A stretch of 64,000 nt of DNA from Alligator mississippiensis. Taxonomy: Eukaryota > Chordata > Crocodylia > Alligatoridae. The stretch is taken from contig NC_081824.1 of assembly GCF_030867095.1 (NCBI RefSeq), positions 254,201,956 through 254,265,955 of the forward strand, given 5' to 3'. The position numbers and the translations under genes were made by a program. The notes under the pieces were generated by a model, which was not told the DNA's origin, made no database searches, and saw only the letters and a program-made list of their open reading frames with translations. This document shows, piece by piece, positions 22,401-31,554 of this stretch; the stretch's first letter is position 1, and every line of letters starts with the position of its first letter.

Positions 22401-25400
22401 TGCCTAATACCTCTTGTGGTAGGGATAGGGAGAAGGGACAGAACAGCTGAGTGCAGTCTGCTCAGATGTGATGCAGTTGTGCTGGAAGAGTATTTCTTTT
22501 TCTTGTACTCGTATACTTGTATCTGTACCGAAGTACACATTTTTTAAGGTTTCCTTTCCACCCATCTGACCCACCCCTCCACTTCCCCCTCTCCAGCCCA
22601 GAAACCACTCCCCTCTGTTGGATCTAGAGAAGGCAGAACAGAAGCAGCTGGAAGCACATGTAGGAAACTCTACTGTGGGACACAGGAGAGATCAGAGTGC
22701 CTGTATCCCATGTTGTCTTCCTTGTACCACATTGCCATGAGTCCCCAGTGGTAGTGTGCTGCAACCTGCAGAATACCAGCCTGGCTACCCAGTGTCTGTG
22801 ATGTGGTTGACAGCTGTGTGGAACTAAGCCCCCCTCAGAGCTTCCACCCAGCTGTGACAGCTGCTATCTTGTGATGCCTGGAGCCAGCAGCTGTCCCCTA
22901 GAGTTTAATGGGAAGGGGCTGGGATATGGTTCGCATGGGGTTGGGCTCTGGGACATCCTTCCCACCCTGTCTTGACCTTCAGATGTGCTGCTTTTGCCAG
23001 CAATGATTTCAGGACATCCCTGTGTCCAGGAAAGCTCTGGGTGAGAGATGGATCCTTTAGGCTTCCCACATACTGAAAACCTAGGTGGGTGCAGGGGTAA
23101 TGTATGTCCGGGTTGGACAGGCCCTTGGTGAAAGAAAGAGAGAGCGCAATTGCTGAACACAGTGACCCCTCCCCAGCACCGGACTCCCTGCACAAAGCAC
23201 CTGCCTCTCCCATCTCGTGTTCAGCCAAACCCTTCCTTTCTCTTCCTCTGCTGTCACATCCTGACCACTCCGTAGGCTAGATGATGTCACAGGCAACATG
23301 GGCAAGCATATGCAAGCACAACAAATGCAAACATGGGGCAAAGTGCATGCTGCATACTTAATGTCTTGGTTATAGCTGTGACCAAGACCTTGATAGTGCA
23401 GGGAGCCCTGGAATGACTAAGCCTGGGTGAAAGTTGTGGCACCGTACTTTACTTCCAGCAGCTGGTGCCTCCAAATGAGCCCCTTTCTCTGCTCTGCACA
23501 GTAAGACAAAATCTTGCTTTCCTCTGCTCCCAGGTTTACAGGTTCCCTTGTCTCTTTCTGTGGTGAGATAGTAGAAAGGGCCTCATGTATACCTGTCGAG
23601 TACAAGAGACAGTCTGCATCTTCCAACACCCAAGGCCACAAAGGTGAGGGTGTGACTGCCCCCCAGAGATGAGTTGGGAAGCCCGGGCATGTCTCAGAGA
23701 AGGCGCTGCATCTTTCTGCATGCCTGGGGCTGGGGCACACTGTCTCCAACTGGCAAGTTGGGTGGTGGGCTGGGGCAGCCAGCAAGCAATTTGTCTTCAA
23801 CCATCTTCCTACTCAGAAAGCCTCCTGCCCTCAGACCACAATGTAAAGCTGAGCGTCATCGCTGCTCCCAGCTCCTCCTTCGTGCTCAATGTTTACATTA
23901 CCACCACCTTTCTGAAACATCTGCGGGGCTTGCTGCCTGGGGCCAAGATCCTCTTCCAGAACCTGGAGCGCAAAATCTCCAGGTACTTCTAGCTCTTGAG
24001 CTGAACCCAGACCCTGAATCCTTCCTACTGCTTTCCTCCTCAACGGTCTCTCTTGATCTGTCATCTCAGTCTGGATCCCAGTAGCTAGGCCCTGGATCTT
24101 TGTCCCTGTCCTCTTGACCTGCCATCGTGTCTCCCTGATGCAGAAACTAAAGCACTTCTTTCTTCCTCACCTCCTGGTCAGCTGCCAGGCCCATGCCCAT
24201 ACACCACGCCCATCCAGCCACCGCAGGAAGCTCAAACAGTGCCCTTCTAGGCTGCTCCTGACATTTCCTTCCTTACCCTGTAGATTCCACAATGTGTATT
24301 GCACCTACATTGCCTCCAGCTGCATCCGCATCGTAGCTCTGCCAGCCCCTGACGTGCTCCTTGCTCCCAGGTGAGTTTGGGCTCTGTGACCTTTCCTCCC
24401 TTCCTCATGTCAGCTCCTCTTAACCATGAGTCATTTGCTTTCTTCTGTCTAGCCCCAAGGGTGCAGCCTCATCTCCCCCGTTGGTGCTCTTGTCTAGCCT
24501 GCTACTTCAGCCCTGCAGCCTGTCCCATGCCCAGGCTTTTTGCCATCTCTCCCATGTCCTGGCACTGTCCCTGCACTGGATGTGCTCCCTCTGCAACAGC
24601 ATCTTTAGAGAGGTACCCAAGGGACAATGGGGGAGAAGCCCGTGGGGGTGGGGGTGGGAGGGGGCTTAAGGATTCCATTGCGGCTGGCTCACGGCATTTC
24701 CCCTCTGCTCATTAGCGTTTGACAATGGCAGTAACAGCACGTGGCAGAAACCGACCTGTTCTGATTTTTCCCAATTTTAGAGCTGCCTTATCAGCGGCTG
24801 TAGCACAAACAGCTCCCAGCCTTCGGTGCTGCAGCAGAGAATGGCCCACAGAGAGATATTTGTGGCTCTGCTACTGGCCTGCCCTCCATGCCTGGCAGGG
24901 GTGTTGGGTGACCTAGGTGGGCTAGGCAGGAGAGGACCTGCAGCTTCCTAGCACATGGCCCTCCCTGCATGGACCCTGCTCCTACATCTGACCCAGAGGA
25001 AACCTCAGGGGAGAGGCTGGATTTCAGGGGCAGTTTCTTTCCTCTCAGATGCTGAGTCCCAGCTGAGCTGTCCTTCAGACAGTCCTTGGGACTGCAGTGA
25101 ACCCTTTTCAGCCTTTGCAAGCAGGGGCACAGGTTCATCCTCATCCCTCACCCGCCTGCCCCTCCCCAGCTCTTAACTGCTGCTCCTCCTTAGGGGAGAT
25201 GCACCCGACAGAGCCCACCCTGTCCATCATACACAGGAGTGAGTCAAGCCAGTGCTCGGTAAGTGGTGGGGGAGGGAAAGGGACAGAAGAGTAGGGAGAG
25301 GTGGGGAAAGGGCAGAGGTAGCCATGCTACAGGAGCAGGGACTGACCCAGCAAAGGTTGGTTGGGAACAGGGGATGTAAGGCAGAACAGCAGGGAAGAGT

Positions 25401-26835
25401 TCAGTCTGTCCCCCATTCTTTCAGGCATAAATTGTCCTCCTTCCCTGCCCTGCCCCCCCCACCCCTCCAGCGCAGTTCCCTAGTGCAGCAGCAGTGGCTG
25501 TCCATGTGCAGTTACCTTCTTTGTCCATCTCTTCTGGCCTGCAGGATTCTGGTGGAAGATGGAACTGGCGAGGCCCTGGTGCAGTGCAGGAACCAGCAGG
25601 TGGCTGCAGCCTTAGGCCTAAATTCTGCAGAGTGGGAAGCTGTCCAGAGCTGCGTGCAAAGCCGGGGCAGCATTTCCATCCAGCTTGGGGGAACTAGTGC
25701 TGGGACTGCAGTAAGTGGTTTGTCCTGGCAATGGCCCCAGTCCTGGGTCTGAGCCTCCATGGGGCCCAAGGAGAGTCCCTGGCTCCCAGGTACCTCTCTG
25801 CTTTGCTTTCCTTGAGCTCTGATGGGGTTGATTCCTTCCTCAGTGTGTGGAGGAGCCTGATGATCTTCTTGTCTGGTACCTGAGGAGCTTGTGTAGGAGC
25901 CCTGTTGCTTGCCGGCCCATTCTGCTAACTTTCAGCCTCGACAGGAAGCCCTCAAAGATTCCTCAGCCTGGTGAGTGCCCTCAGACCAATGATGTGTGGC
26001 TGAGGAACGAAGGAGCAGCTTCACTGCTTGGGGGAAAAGGGAGCATACAGACCAGCAGTCCCCAGCCAGCAAGCCTGGGTTGCAGTCCCCCAGCAGGATT
26101 GTAGCATGTGTAATGATGAGGGGGGCGCTATTGAGAGCGCTACCAACTTGGCCTGTCATGATCTGCAAACAATCAGTCTTGTCTCCAATGCTGCTTAGTG
26201 AAAAGGGATGCCAGACTGCAGGGGTGCTCTCTCCTACCCATTGGTGCCTACTCCAGTGCTTTGGCATGATGCCACATGGTGCTGTACTGCAGTGAGGGGC
26301 ATGAGTGATTCAGCGAGGGGTGCTGTGCTGTTGCAGATGACATCTTTCAGGGATGTCTTCCCTGGTCTATAAGTCAGGTCTGTGGGAGTAGCTGTGTATT
26401 CCAGTCTGCCAGTTGAATGAGTAATGTCCATGTGCTTGCTGTGGACACCATAAGAAAGCACTTCTCCACAGATCGAGGATTGGTATCCATGTCCTGGCAT
26501 ACGTGCTTTCCTTATTCTGCCATCTTCCTGCCATTCCTGTCTTTCATGGCTGATGGGCACCACACCACTACCCCAATCTAACGCTGAGTGCAGGGGTGGG
26601 ATGTGAGCTCTTCTTTGCGTAACTACTGATTGTATTCTCTCTCCACCCAGTTACACTGCAGCTGAGAAGATTCCTGGGCACGGAGGTGGAATTTATGTCC
26701 CAGGTGGGACCTCGCCCAATTCTAACAAGTCTCAATATCCAGGAGGCAGAACATAAAGTCTTATCCTATCTGAGCAGCAAGAGGACACTCGGCCTGAGAC
26801 ATGGCCCCTTGCCTATATCCACAGAGGACATATAA
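7648..26835 (+). CDS. CTC1: CTC1, CST telomere replication complex component 1 (22 exons, N-terminus missing)
   Basis: CTC1 is the scaffold subunit of the CST complex (CTC1-STN1-TEN1). CST binds single-stranded DNA at telomeres, limits telomerase and recruits DNA polymerase alpha-primase for C-strand fill-in. Twenty-two exons join in a continuous frame of about 1,242 codons, against 1,217 residues for the whole human protein. Alignment from memory to human CTC1 is convincing along the length; for example CCSHLTW, GSLYVKDN, GLYELD, LCLAYQQ, SSRWFPVLHP, VEDGTGEA, VAAALGL and RKPSKI all have close counterparts. The window copy starts at about human residue 67, so at least one 5' coding exon is missing. 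The family fold is a string of OB domains. I see no frameshift or internal stop, so the gene looks functional. Its convergent neighbour is the VTCN1-like gene. Confidence 0.93.
8728..8917. mobile_element. short hAT-like element in CTC1 intron
   Basis: The left end is TAGGGGTGACCAAAC and the right end in reverse complement is CAGTGGTGGCCAAAC. These imperfect inverted repeats are of the CAGGGGTGGCCAAAC hAT type. It is 190 bp and non-coding. No flanking duplication remains. Confidence 0.6.
9655..10288. mobile_element. GC-rich hAT element with exact 8-bp target duplication, in CTC1 intron
   Basis: The ends are CAAGGTTCCCTGTAAG and, inverted, CAATGTTCCCTCTAAG. The flanks are identical 8-mers, GTCACAGG, at 9647-9654 and 10289-10296, the hAT signature. 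The 634-bp interior is strongly GC-rich compared with the surrounding intron and repeats the phrase GAGCTGGTGGAGCC and its complement several times. The short ORFs on both strands (66-105 residues) are products of this GC-rich repetition and resemble no transposase. Confidence 0.85.
10297..13090. other. AT-rich CTC1 intron, no recognisable gene
   Basis: AT-rich intronic sequence. I see no exon matching CTC1 and no well-bounded repeat. Some of it may be old LINE sequence leading into the L1 remnant downstream. Confidence 0.5.
13095..13870 (+). pseudogene. L1-like LINE ORF2 C-terminal remnant
   Basis: Two separated reading pieces resemble the end of L1-type ORF2. The more telling one, near 13600-13690, reads C-W-R-G-C-G-G-K-G-T-F-F-H-M-W-W-L-C-P, recalling the CWRC...GT-x-x-HMWW-x-C zinc-knuckle region of reptilian L1 ORF2. 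The upstream piece (13134-13322) contains a plausible linker. Frame changes and stops separate them, so it is a dead fragment in sense orientation within the CTC1 intron. Confidence 0.55.
16040..16196 (+). mobile_element. CR1 LINE 3'-end fragment
   Basis: The fragment includes GGTTGGACTAGATGACCTCCTGAGGTCCCTTCCAGCC, here given only as the family's hallmark, and ends in a TTCTATGATTCTCTGA tail. It lies directly before the polypyrimidine tract and acceptor of the CTC1 exon at 16199, so the intron's 3' splice site is now adjacent to repeat DNA. Confidence 0.85.
16896..20576 (+). CDS. CTC1: CTC1 central exon block (five exons)
   Basis: Exons: 16896-17097, 17178-17378, 18782-18908, 19064-19178 and 20114-20576. 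The first reads into a conserved HNEILEE-like segment (here YSEILGEI) followed by CPLHQ. The exon at 19064 can only join the next one in frame if its donor is the GC in ACAGG/GCAAGT at 19177-19184; see findings. The 463-bp exon is the longest. Its middle is acidic and Ser/Gly-rich, probably disordered, and similarity returns at the segment FLVTQKEGLMPRN, which matches the human Leu/Cys-rich FLLCHKEALMKRN. Confidence 0.87.
17549..17720 (-). mobile_element. CR1 LINE 3'-end fragment
   Basis: An antisense CR1 3' end: AGAATCAGAACAATAGG at the outer edge, then GGGACCTCAGAAGGTCATCTAGTCCAACCCC. It is in the CTC1 intron 17379-18781, diverged and non-coding. Confidence 0.75.
18515..18745 (-). mobile_element. 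CR1 LINE fragment, 3' UTR/RT thumb part
   Basis: Antisense sequence with phrases typical of degraded reptile/bird CR1 (TATAGTAGCCTTCCACATATTGGAAGGCTGC). It is probably from the same copy or family as 17549-17720. The overlapping plus-strand ORF at 18073-18843 is a by-product, although its last codons run into the genuine CTC1 exon at 18782 in the wrong frame. Confidence 0.55.
19600..19650. repeat. alternating (CG)n(TG)n(CG)n tract
   Basis: About 45 bp of strictly alternating purine-pyrimidine: CG repeats, then TG repeats, then CG repeats. Such tracts favour left-handed Z-DNA. It lies within the CTC1 intron 19179-20113. Confidence 0.95.
20977..26835 (+). CDS. CTC1: CTC1 C-terminal exon block (eleven exons)
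   Basis: Exons: 20977-21066, 21607-21750, 22082-22152, 23534-23643, 23817-23982, 24284-24370, 24453-24612, 25194-25258, 25545-25710, 25844-25970 and 26651-26835 (stop TAA 26833-26835). Phases match at every junction. This region corresponds to the C-terminal OB folds that contact STN1 and ssDNA in human CST. A cysteine cluster, C-x2-C at the end of exon 24453 and C-x6-C in exon 25194, matches the human C-A-Y-C...K-C-x6-C cluster and looks like a zinc ribbon. The tiny 65-bp exon at 25194 was chosen because of that cysteine match. Exon 23534 was located by the motif SLVSF-x-GEI. Confidence 0.9.
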
Positions 26836-27118
26836 GGAGGACTCCAGTATAGGCTGGCAGCACTTGGAATCTCAGCAAGAGCACTGGCCCTGCAGTTGGG
26901 GCTGTGAGTGTCAGTAGGACTTGGAATCAGTGTTTAAAATGTGTGGGATTGCAAAGTGTCCATGGGTTGCATTTTTCCTGAATGCTGTCTTTCTGGGTCT
27001 TGGGCAGCTAACCAAAGTCCAGCTTCTGAGAAGGGCAGGTGCTTAGCTCTTCCATGAAGTCAGCTACTAGCTTGGACCCAGAGTGCAGGCTGTACATGTT
27101 TCAGAGGAGCATGATGTA

Positions 27119-27124
27119 AATAAA
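27119..27124 (+). terminator. CTC1: CTC1 polyadenylation signal
   Basis: A canonical AATAAA lies 284 nt after the CTC1 stop codon, followed by T-rich and GT-containing sequence (about 27145-27175). This implies a 3' UTR of about 300 nt, ending before the CR1 at 27364. Confidence 0.7.
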
Positions 27125-27455
27125 ACTGTTTAATAACACCTAAGCGCTGCAGTGGCAGTCTGTTTTAATATTTAAACCTTTCTTTCCAGTATAAGGAACT
27201 TGGACAAAAGAGCATGTGTCCCAGTGTCTAAGAGCCAGAGAAAGGCACTGTCTACCTGCCTGAGAAATCAAGCAGCACAGTGAGACGGTTCCTAGCCACT
27301 GAGGCTGAAATTAGTAGCTAGGAACAGAGGTGGTTTGAAAAGCATCTGGCCTCAGAAAAAATTTCATAGATATTTCATAGACATTAGGGCTGGAAGGGAC
27401 CTCGGAAGATCATCCAGTCCAGCCCCCTGCCCAAAGGGCAGGAAGTCAGCTGAGG

Positions 27456-30362
27456 TCATAGGATCCCAGCAAGATAAGCATCCAGTTTCATCTTGAAGGT
27501 TTTCAATGAAGGCGCTTGAACAACCTCCGGTGGCAGGCTGTTCCAGACCTTGGGGGCTCGGACAGTAAAGAAATTCTTCCTTATGTCCAGCCTGAAACGA
27601 TCTTGTAGTAGTTTGCGACCATTCGACCTCGTCATCCCTTGGGGCGCTCTGGTGAACAAACGTTCCCCCAGATACTGGTGGTCACCCCTGATAAACTTGT
27701 AGGTGGCCATCAGATCACCCCTGAGCCTGCGCTTTTCCAGGCTAAAGAGCCCCAGGGCTCTCAGCCTGTCATCGTAGGGTCTGCTTCCCTGACCTCTGAT
27801 CATGCGCGTGGCTCTTCTCTGGACTCTCTTAAGCTTCTCCACATCCTTTTTGAATTGTGAAGCCCAAAACTGGACGCAGTACTCCAGCTGCGGCCTCACT
27901 AAGGCCGAGTACAGGGGGAGAAAGACGTCCCGGGATTTGCTTGAGAAGCATCTATGGATGCAAGCCAGCGTTTTGGTCGCTTTACTAGCCGCAGCATCGC
28001 ACTGCAGGCTCATGTTCATCTTGTGGTCAATGATGACCCCCAAGTCTCTTTCTTCCATAGTGCTAGCCAAAATAGCACTGCCGAGCCTATAAGGATGCTG
28101 CGGGTTTTTTTTCCCAAGGTGGAGAACCTTGCATTTATCGGCGTTGAACACCATCAGATTCTCGTCCGCCCACTTGCTGAGCCTGTCCAAGTCAGCCTGG
28201 ATCATCCGCCTGTCTTCTGGTGTGGATGCTTTGCCCCAAAGTTTGGTGTCATCTGCGAACTTGGCCAGTCCGCTTCTGACTCCAGTGTCCACATCATTAA
28301 TGAAGATGTTGAACAGTGTGGGTCCAAGGACAGAGCCCTGGGGGACCCCACTGGTCACAGGACACCACGATGAGTGACTTCCATCAATTACTACCCTCTG
28401 GGTCCGACCCCGGAGCCAATTTTCCAGCCAGTGGATCGTGGAGGACCCAAGGCGACAATTGGCCAGTTTCTCCAAGAGACGATCATGGGACACCAGATCG
28501 AAGGCTTTTCTGAAGTCAAGATATATGACATCAATCTCATCTCCCTTGTCCAGGTGATAGGTCACCTGGTCGTAGAAGGAAATGAGATTGGTCAAGCAAG
28601 ACCTACCCGCAACAAACCCGTGCTGGCTATCCCTTAAGATGTTGGCATCGGCCAGTCCATTAAGGATGGCCTCCTTAATAAACTTTTCTAAGATCTTCCC
28701 TGGGATAGAAGTCAGACTTATGGGCCTATAGTTAGCCGGATCCACTTTCTTCCCTTTTTTGAAGATAGGCACCACATTGGCCTTCTTCCAGTCTTCGGGC
28801 ACTACACCAGAGCGCCAAGAGTTTTCAAAGATCCGCGCTAGAGGCTGGGCTATGATGCTCGCCAGCTCCTTGAGTACCCTGGGGTGAAGATTGTCAGGGC
28901 CGGCTGACTTGAAGGTATCCAGCTTCTCAAGATGTTCCTTCACAAAGTCAGCATCAATGGAGGGCAGGGGATCACCCTCACCCGGACGTCCCGGCCCTGT
29001 AGTGGGCATGGGCATCCCATGGGGCTGATGAAAGACTGACGCAAAGTACCTATTTAATAGGTTGGCTTTTTCCTGGGCGTCAGTTGTCAGTTGCCCCATC
29101 TGGTTCAGCAGGGGTCCAACGTTGCCCCTGCTTTTCCTCCGGCTCCCCACATATCTGAAAAAGGACTTTTTATTGTCCTTGATGCTCAAAGCTAGCTGGA
29201 GTTCAGTTGCAGCCTTGGCTTTCCTGGTCTGCTCCCTACAGGACCGGACCAGTGCAGAATAATCCTCCTTGGAGGTGACTCCCATCCTCCATCCTTTGTA
29301 GGCCTTTCTTTTTAGCCTCAGGAGGTCTGCCAGGTCCCTGGAGAGCCAGGGGGGCTGCTGTGCCCTCTTGCTGCCTTTCCTCCGAGATGGAATAGACTTA
29401 GTTTGTGCATTGAGGATCGCTCCCTTGAGAAGCAACCACTCTTCTTGAACTCCCCTCTCCCTGTGGTCTTGGTCCCTTAGGGTCTCACTGACAAGCCTCC
29501 TGAGCTTGTCAAAGTCGGCTTTCCTGAAGTCAAGGACTTGCGTGTTGCTGACTGACTTGCCAGCTTTTCGGCGGATGGTGAAGGTGATCAGCTCGTGGTC
29601 GCTGTCACCCAGCTTCCCATCGATCACTAGGTCGCCGACTAGGTCCTCCCCAGTAGCCAGCACCAGGTCGAGCAGCGCTTTGCCTCTCGTTGGCCCATAG
29701 ACTTCTTGAGTCAGGTAGAGGTCATCCACGCATGAGAGGAAGCTCTGTGACAGCTCAGATTTTGCTGAGCGATCCTCCCACGAGATGTCCGGGTAATTGA
29801 AGTCACCCATGACAACCATGGTCCTGGAGCATGCTGCCTCAGCCAGTTCCTGGGCCAACTCCTGGTCAAGCTCAGGACTTTGGGTGGGAGGTCTGTAATA
29901 GACTCCCACCATTGTGTCCCCTGTGCCGTGTTCCCCACGGATTTTAACCCAGAGGGTCTCCAGCCGTCCACCCTGGTCGCCAATATCGGCTTGCAGGGAC
30001 GTGTAGCTTTCCTTAACATAGAGAGCTACACCCCCGCCCCTTTTCTCTACACGATCCCTCCTGTACAGGGTATAGCCATCTATCCCCGTGGTCCAGTCAT
30101 GGGTGGAGTCCCACCAGGTCTCCGTGATCCCTATGACATCGTACTTGTTTGCACTGAGCAGGAGGATGAGCTCCTCCTGCTTATTCCCCAAGCTCCTGGC
30201 ATTAGTGTACAGGCAGGCAAGTGCCCCCTGGGGGGCTCCTTCCTTGCCCACAGATTTTACCAGGGCTGGGGCCGGGGTGGGCTCCCTTGAGTGCCGTGAT
30301 CCGCTGGCTTTGCAAGGATTGCTCAGTGGGCCAGCAGTGGCGGTAGTCCCCCTGTCCCCCAA
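27456..30362 (-). CDS. CR1 ORF2 polyprotein: endonuclease and reverse transcriptase (intact)
   Basis: A 968-residue uninterrupted frame. The N-terminal third is an APE-type endonuclease with motifs T-N-A-R-S-L, I-T-E-T-W, V-Y-Y-R-P-P, M-G-D-F-N-Y-P-D and S-D-H-E. The middle is a reverse transcriptase with Y-R-P-I-S-L, Q-H-G-F, Y-L-D-F-R-K-A-F-D, G-V-P-Q-G-S-V-L-G-P and the catalytic F-A-D-D. The C-terminal segment ends in the family-typical N-S-L-P-P-E-V. It nicks the target DNA and primes reverse transcription of its own RNA. The annotated ATG is plausible, but the second copy in the window has CTG at the same place, so the true start may differ. All catalytic residues I can place are present. 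Confidence 0.93.
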   Translation of the reverse strand: MGDRGTTATAGPLSNPCKASGSRHSREPTPAPALVKSVGKEGAPQGALACLYTNARSLGNKQEELILLLSANKYDVIGITETWWDSTHDWTTGIDGYTLYRRDRVEKRGGGVALYVKESYTSLQADIGDQGGRLETLWVKIRGEHGTGDTMVGVYYRPPTQSPELDQELAQELAEAACSRTMVVMGDFNYPDISWEDRSAKSELSQSFLSCVDDLYLTQEVYGPTRGKALLDLVLATGEDLVGDLVIDGKLGDSDHELITFTIRRKAGKSVSNTQVLDFRKADFDKLRRLVSETLRDQDHRERGVQEEWLLLKGAILNAQTKSIPSRRKGSKRAQQPPWLSRDLADLLRLKRKAYKGWRMGVTSKEDYSALVRSCREQTRKAKAATELQLALSIKDNKKSFFRYVGSRRKSRGNVGPLLNQMGQLTTDAQEKANLLNRYFASVFHQPHGMPMPTTGPGRPGEGDPLPSIDADFVKEHLEKLDTFKSAGPDNLHPRVLKELASIIAQPLARIFENSWRSGVVPEDWKKANVVPIFKKGKKVDPANYRPISLTSIPGKILEKFIKEAILNGLADANILRDSQHGFVAGRSCLTNLISFYDQVTYHLDKGDEIDVIYLDFRKAFDLVSHDRLLEKLANCRLGSSTIHWLENWLRGRTQRVVIDGSHSSWCPVTSGVPQGSVLGPTLFNIFINDVDTGVRSGLAKFADDTKLWGKASTPEDRRMIQADLDRLSKWADENLMVFNADKCKVLHLGKKNPQHPYRLGSAILASTMEERDLGVIIDHKMNMSLQCDAAASKATKTLACIHRCFSSKSRDVFLPLYSALVRPQLEYCVQFWASQFKKDVEKLKRVQRRATRMIRGQGSRPYDDRLRALGLFSLEKRRLRGDLMATYKFIRGDHQYLGERLFTRAPQGMTRSNGRKLLQDRFRLDIRKNFFTVRAPKVWNSLPPEVVQAPSLKTFKMKLDAYLAGIL

Positions 30363-30367
30363 CGGGC

Positions 30368-30574
30368 TTAGTTTAAAGCCCGGCGGAGCAGGTCAGCCAG
30401 TCTGGCTGAGAAGAGCCTCCTCCCTAGGGGAGAGAGGTGGAGACCATCTCTTCCCAGCAGCTCGCTGCCTCTCTCGCCAAAGAGCGGGCTGTGGTCATGA
30501 AAGCCAAAGCCTTCCTGACGACACCAGCGCTGCAGTCTTTGGTTGACCACGTGGATCCTCCTCTCCCTCCTCAC
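30368..30574 (-). CDS. CR1 ORF1 esterase C-terminal part, in a shifted frame
   Basis: A 68-codon open stretch that directly overlaps the ORF1 stop and continues its domain in another frame. It encodes N-Q-R-L-Q-R-W-C followed by G-F-G-F-H-D-H and G-x-D-G-L-H-L-S-x-x-G, which resembles the last part of an SGNH-type esterase. The D-x-x-H pair (D-G-L-H) is what that family uses for its catalytic dyad. In other CR1 families this segment is fused to ORF1. Here a -1 shift at GGG/TGA would be needed to join them. Confidence 0.7.
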   Translation of the reverse strand: MRRERRIHVVNQRLQRWCRQEGFGFHDHSPLFGERGSELLGRDGLHLSPLGRRLFSARLADLLRRALN

Positions 30575-31554
30575 CCATAGCCTGAGACTGGGAGGATCGA
30601 CGAGAACACCACCTGTGCCCCCAGACCCTTAAGCCCCGCTCCCAAATCCCTGTAGCACCTCATGACCCAGCTGAGAGCGCTCCGAGCCGTGTCATTGGTG
30701 CCCACATGAATAAGGAGCATGGGATAGTGGTCTGTGGGTTTGAGGCGCTTGGGGATCCTCTCTGCAATGTCCCGGATGCGGGCCTCTGGGAAGCAGCACA
30801 CTTGCCGGGCTAAGGGGTCGGGGCGGCAGATTGGCCCCTCCGTCCCCCTCAGGAGGGAGTCTCCCACAACAAACACCTTACGTTTTGTCTTGGGGAGAGC
30901 AGGGGCGGGAGCTGCAGTTGGGCCCATGTTGCCTGTGGGGGCCGGCAACTCAGCAGGCTCTGCTGGGGCGGCAAGAGGTGCGTACCTGTTGCTCAGCTCT
31001 GGCGGGGCAGGGGCCTTGGTGCGGCGGGCCTTAGGGCCCTTGACCACCGTGGTCCATGCCCTTGGCTGGACAGAGCAGGAGGTCCCAGAGTCCTCCTTTG
31101 GCGTGGAGGGAGACTGTGATCTACCCTCCGCCTCCCGGGGGAGAAGGACCTGGCAGTAGGAGTCTATCTGCTGCTCGCAGTCCCTGATGGCACGCAGTCT
31201 CTGGACTGTGGCCTGGAGCTCCTCCAGCTGGCACACCAGAGACCCCAAAATGGAGCAGACCCCACAAGGGGAGGTCACCATGCTCCCAGGCCCCAGAGCC
31301 TGAAAAAGGGACAGGCAGCCCCTGCAACCGAGAGCCAGGGGCTCCGTCTGCGTGGAGCCCGGAACCAGGGGCTCCGTCTGGGTGGCTGTCTCTGAGGTGC
31401 CAGAGGGGGGGGCCGCGGAGCCCGAGGGGACCCTCGGGGTGCGGCGCGTGCCCACCCATGTCATGCCTCTGGTAGGCTGGCTATGGCTGGGGCTATCTTC
31501 CCTGGGGGGTGTGCAGGCATGGTCTGGGGCCCTCCCGTGTGCCCTCCCGCGCAA
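30571..31554 (-). CDS. CR1 ORF1 protein with CxxC pairs, coiled coil and SGNH esterase N-terminal part
   Basis: A 327-residue frame. Residues of about 90-125 include C-R-G-C and C-G-V-C, a possible zinc-binding pair. A short Leu/Gln-rich helical stretch follows (L-E-E-L-Q-A-T-V-Q-R-L). The last third has G-D-S-L-L (SGNH block I) and H-V-G-T-N-D-T (a GxND block). The frame stops just after L-P-V-S-G-Y-G, before the expected catalytic His block, which lies in the overlapping frame at 30368-30574. ORF1 proteins of this type are thought to bind RNA or membranes during retrotransposition. Confidence 0.85.
   Translation of the reverse strand: MRGRAHGRAPDHACTPPREDSPSHSQPTRGMTWVGTRRTPRVPSGSAAPPSGTSETATQTEPLVPGSTQTEPLALGCRGCLSLFQALGPGSMVTSPCGVCSILGSLVCQLEELQATVQRLRAIRDCEQQIDSYCQVLLPREAEGRSQSPSTPKEDSGTSCSVQPRAWTTVVKGPKARRTKAPAPPELSNRYAPLAAPAEPAELPAPTGNMGPTAAPAPALPKTKRKVFVVGDSLLRGTEGPICRPDPLARQVCCFPEARIRDIAERIPKRLKPTDHYPMLLIHVGTNDTARSALSWVMRCYRDLGAGLKGLGAQVVFSSILPVSGYG

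Noticed and set aside
24779..24914. Exon-like reading after TTTTAG at 24778 (start S-C-L-I-S-G-C)
   Set aside because: It has Cys residues but does not match CTC1. The 65-bp exon at 25194 matches the human C-x6-C segment and joins in phase on both sides.
27639..30546. Many plus-strand ORFs of 60-150 codons across CR1 copy 1
   Set aside because: They are shadows of the intact antisense ORF2; their translations recur opposite the coding strand of copy 2.
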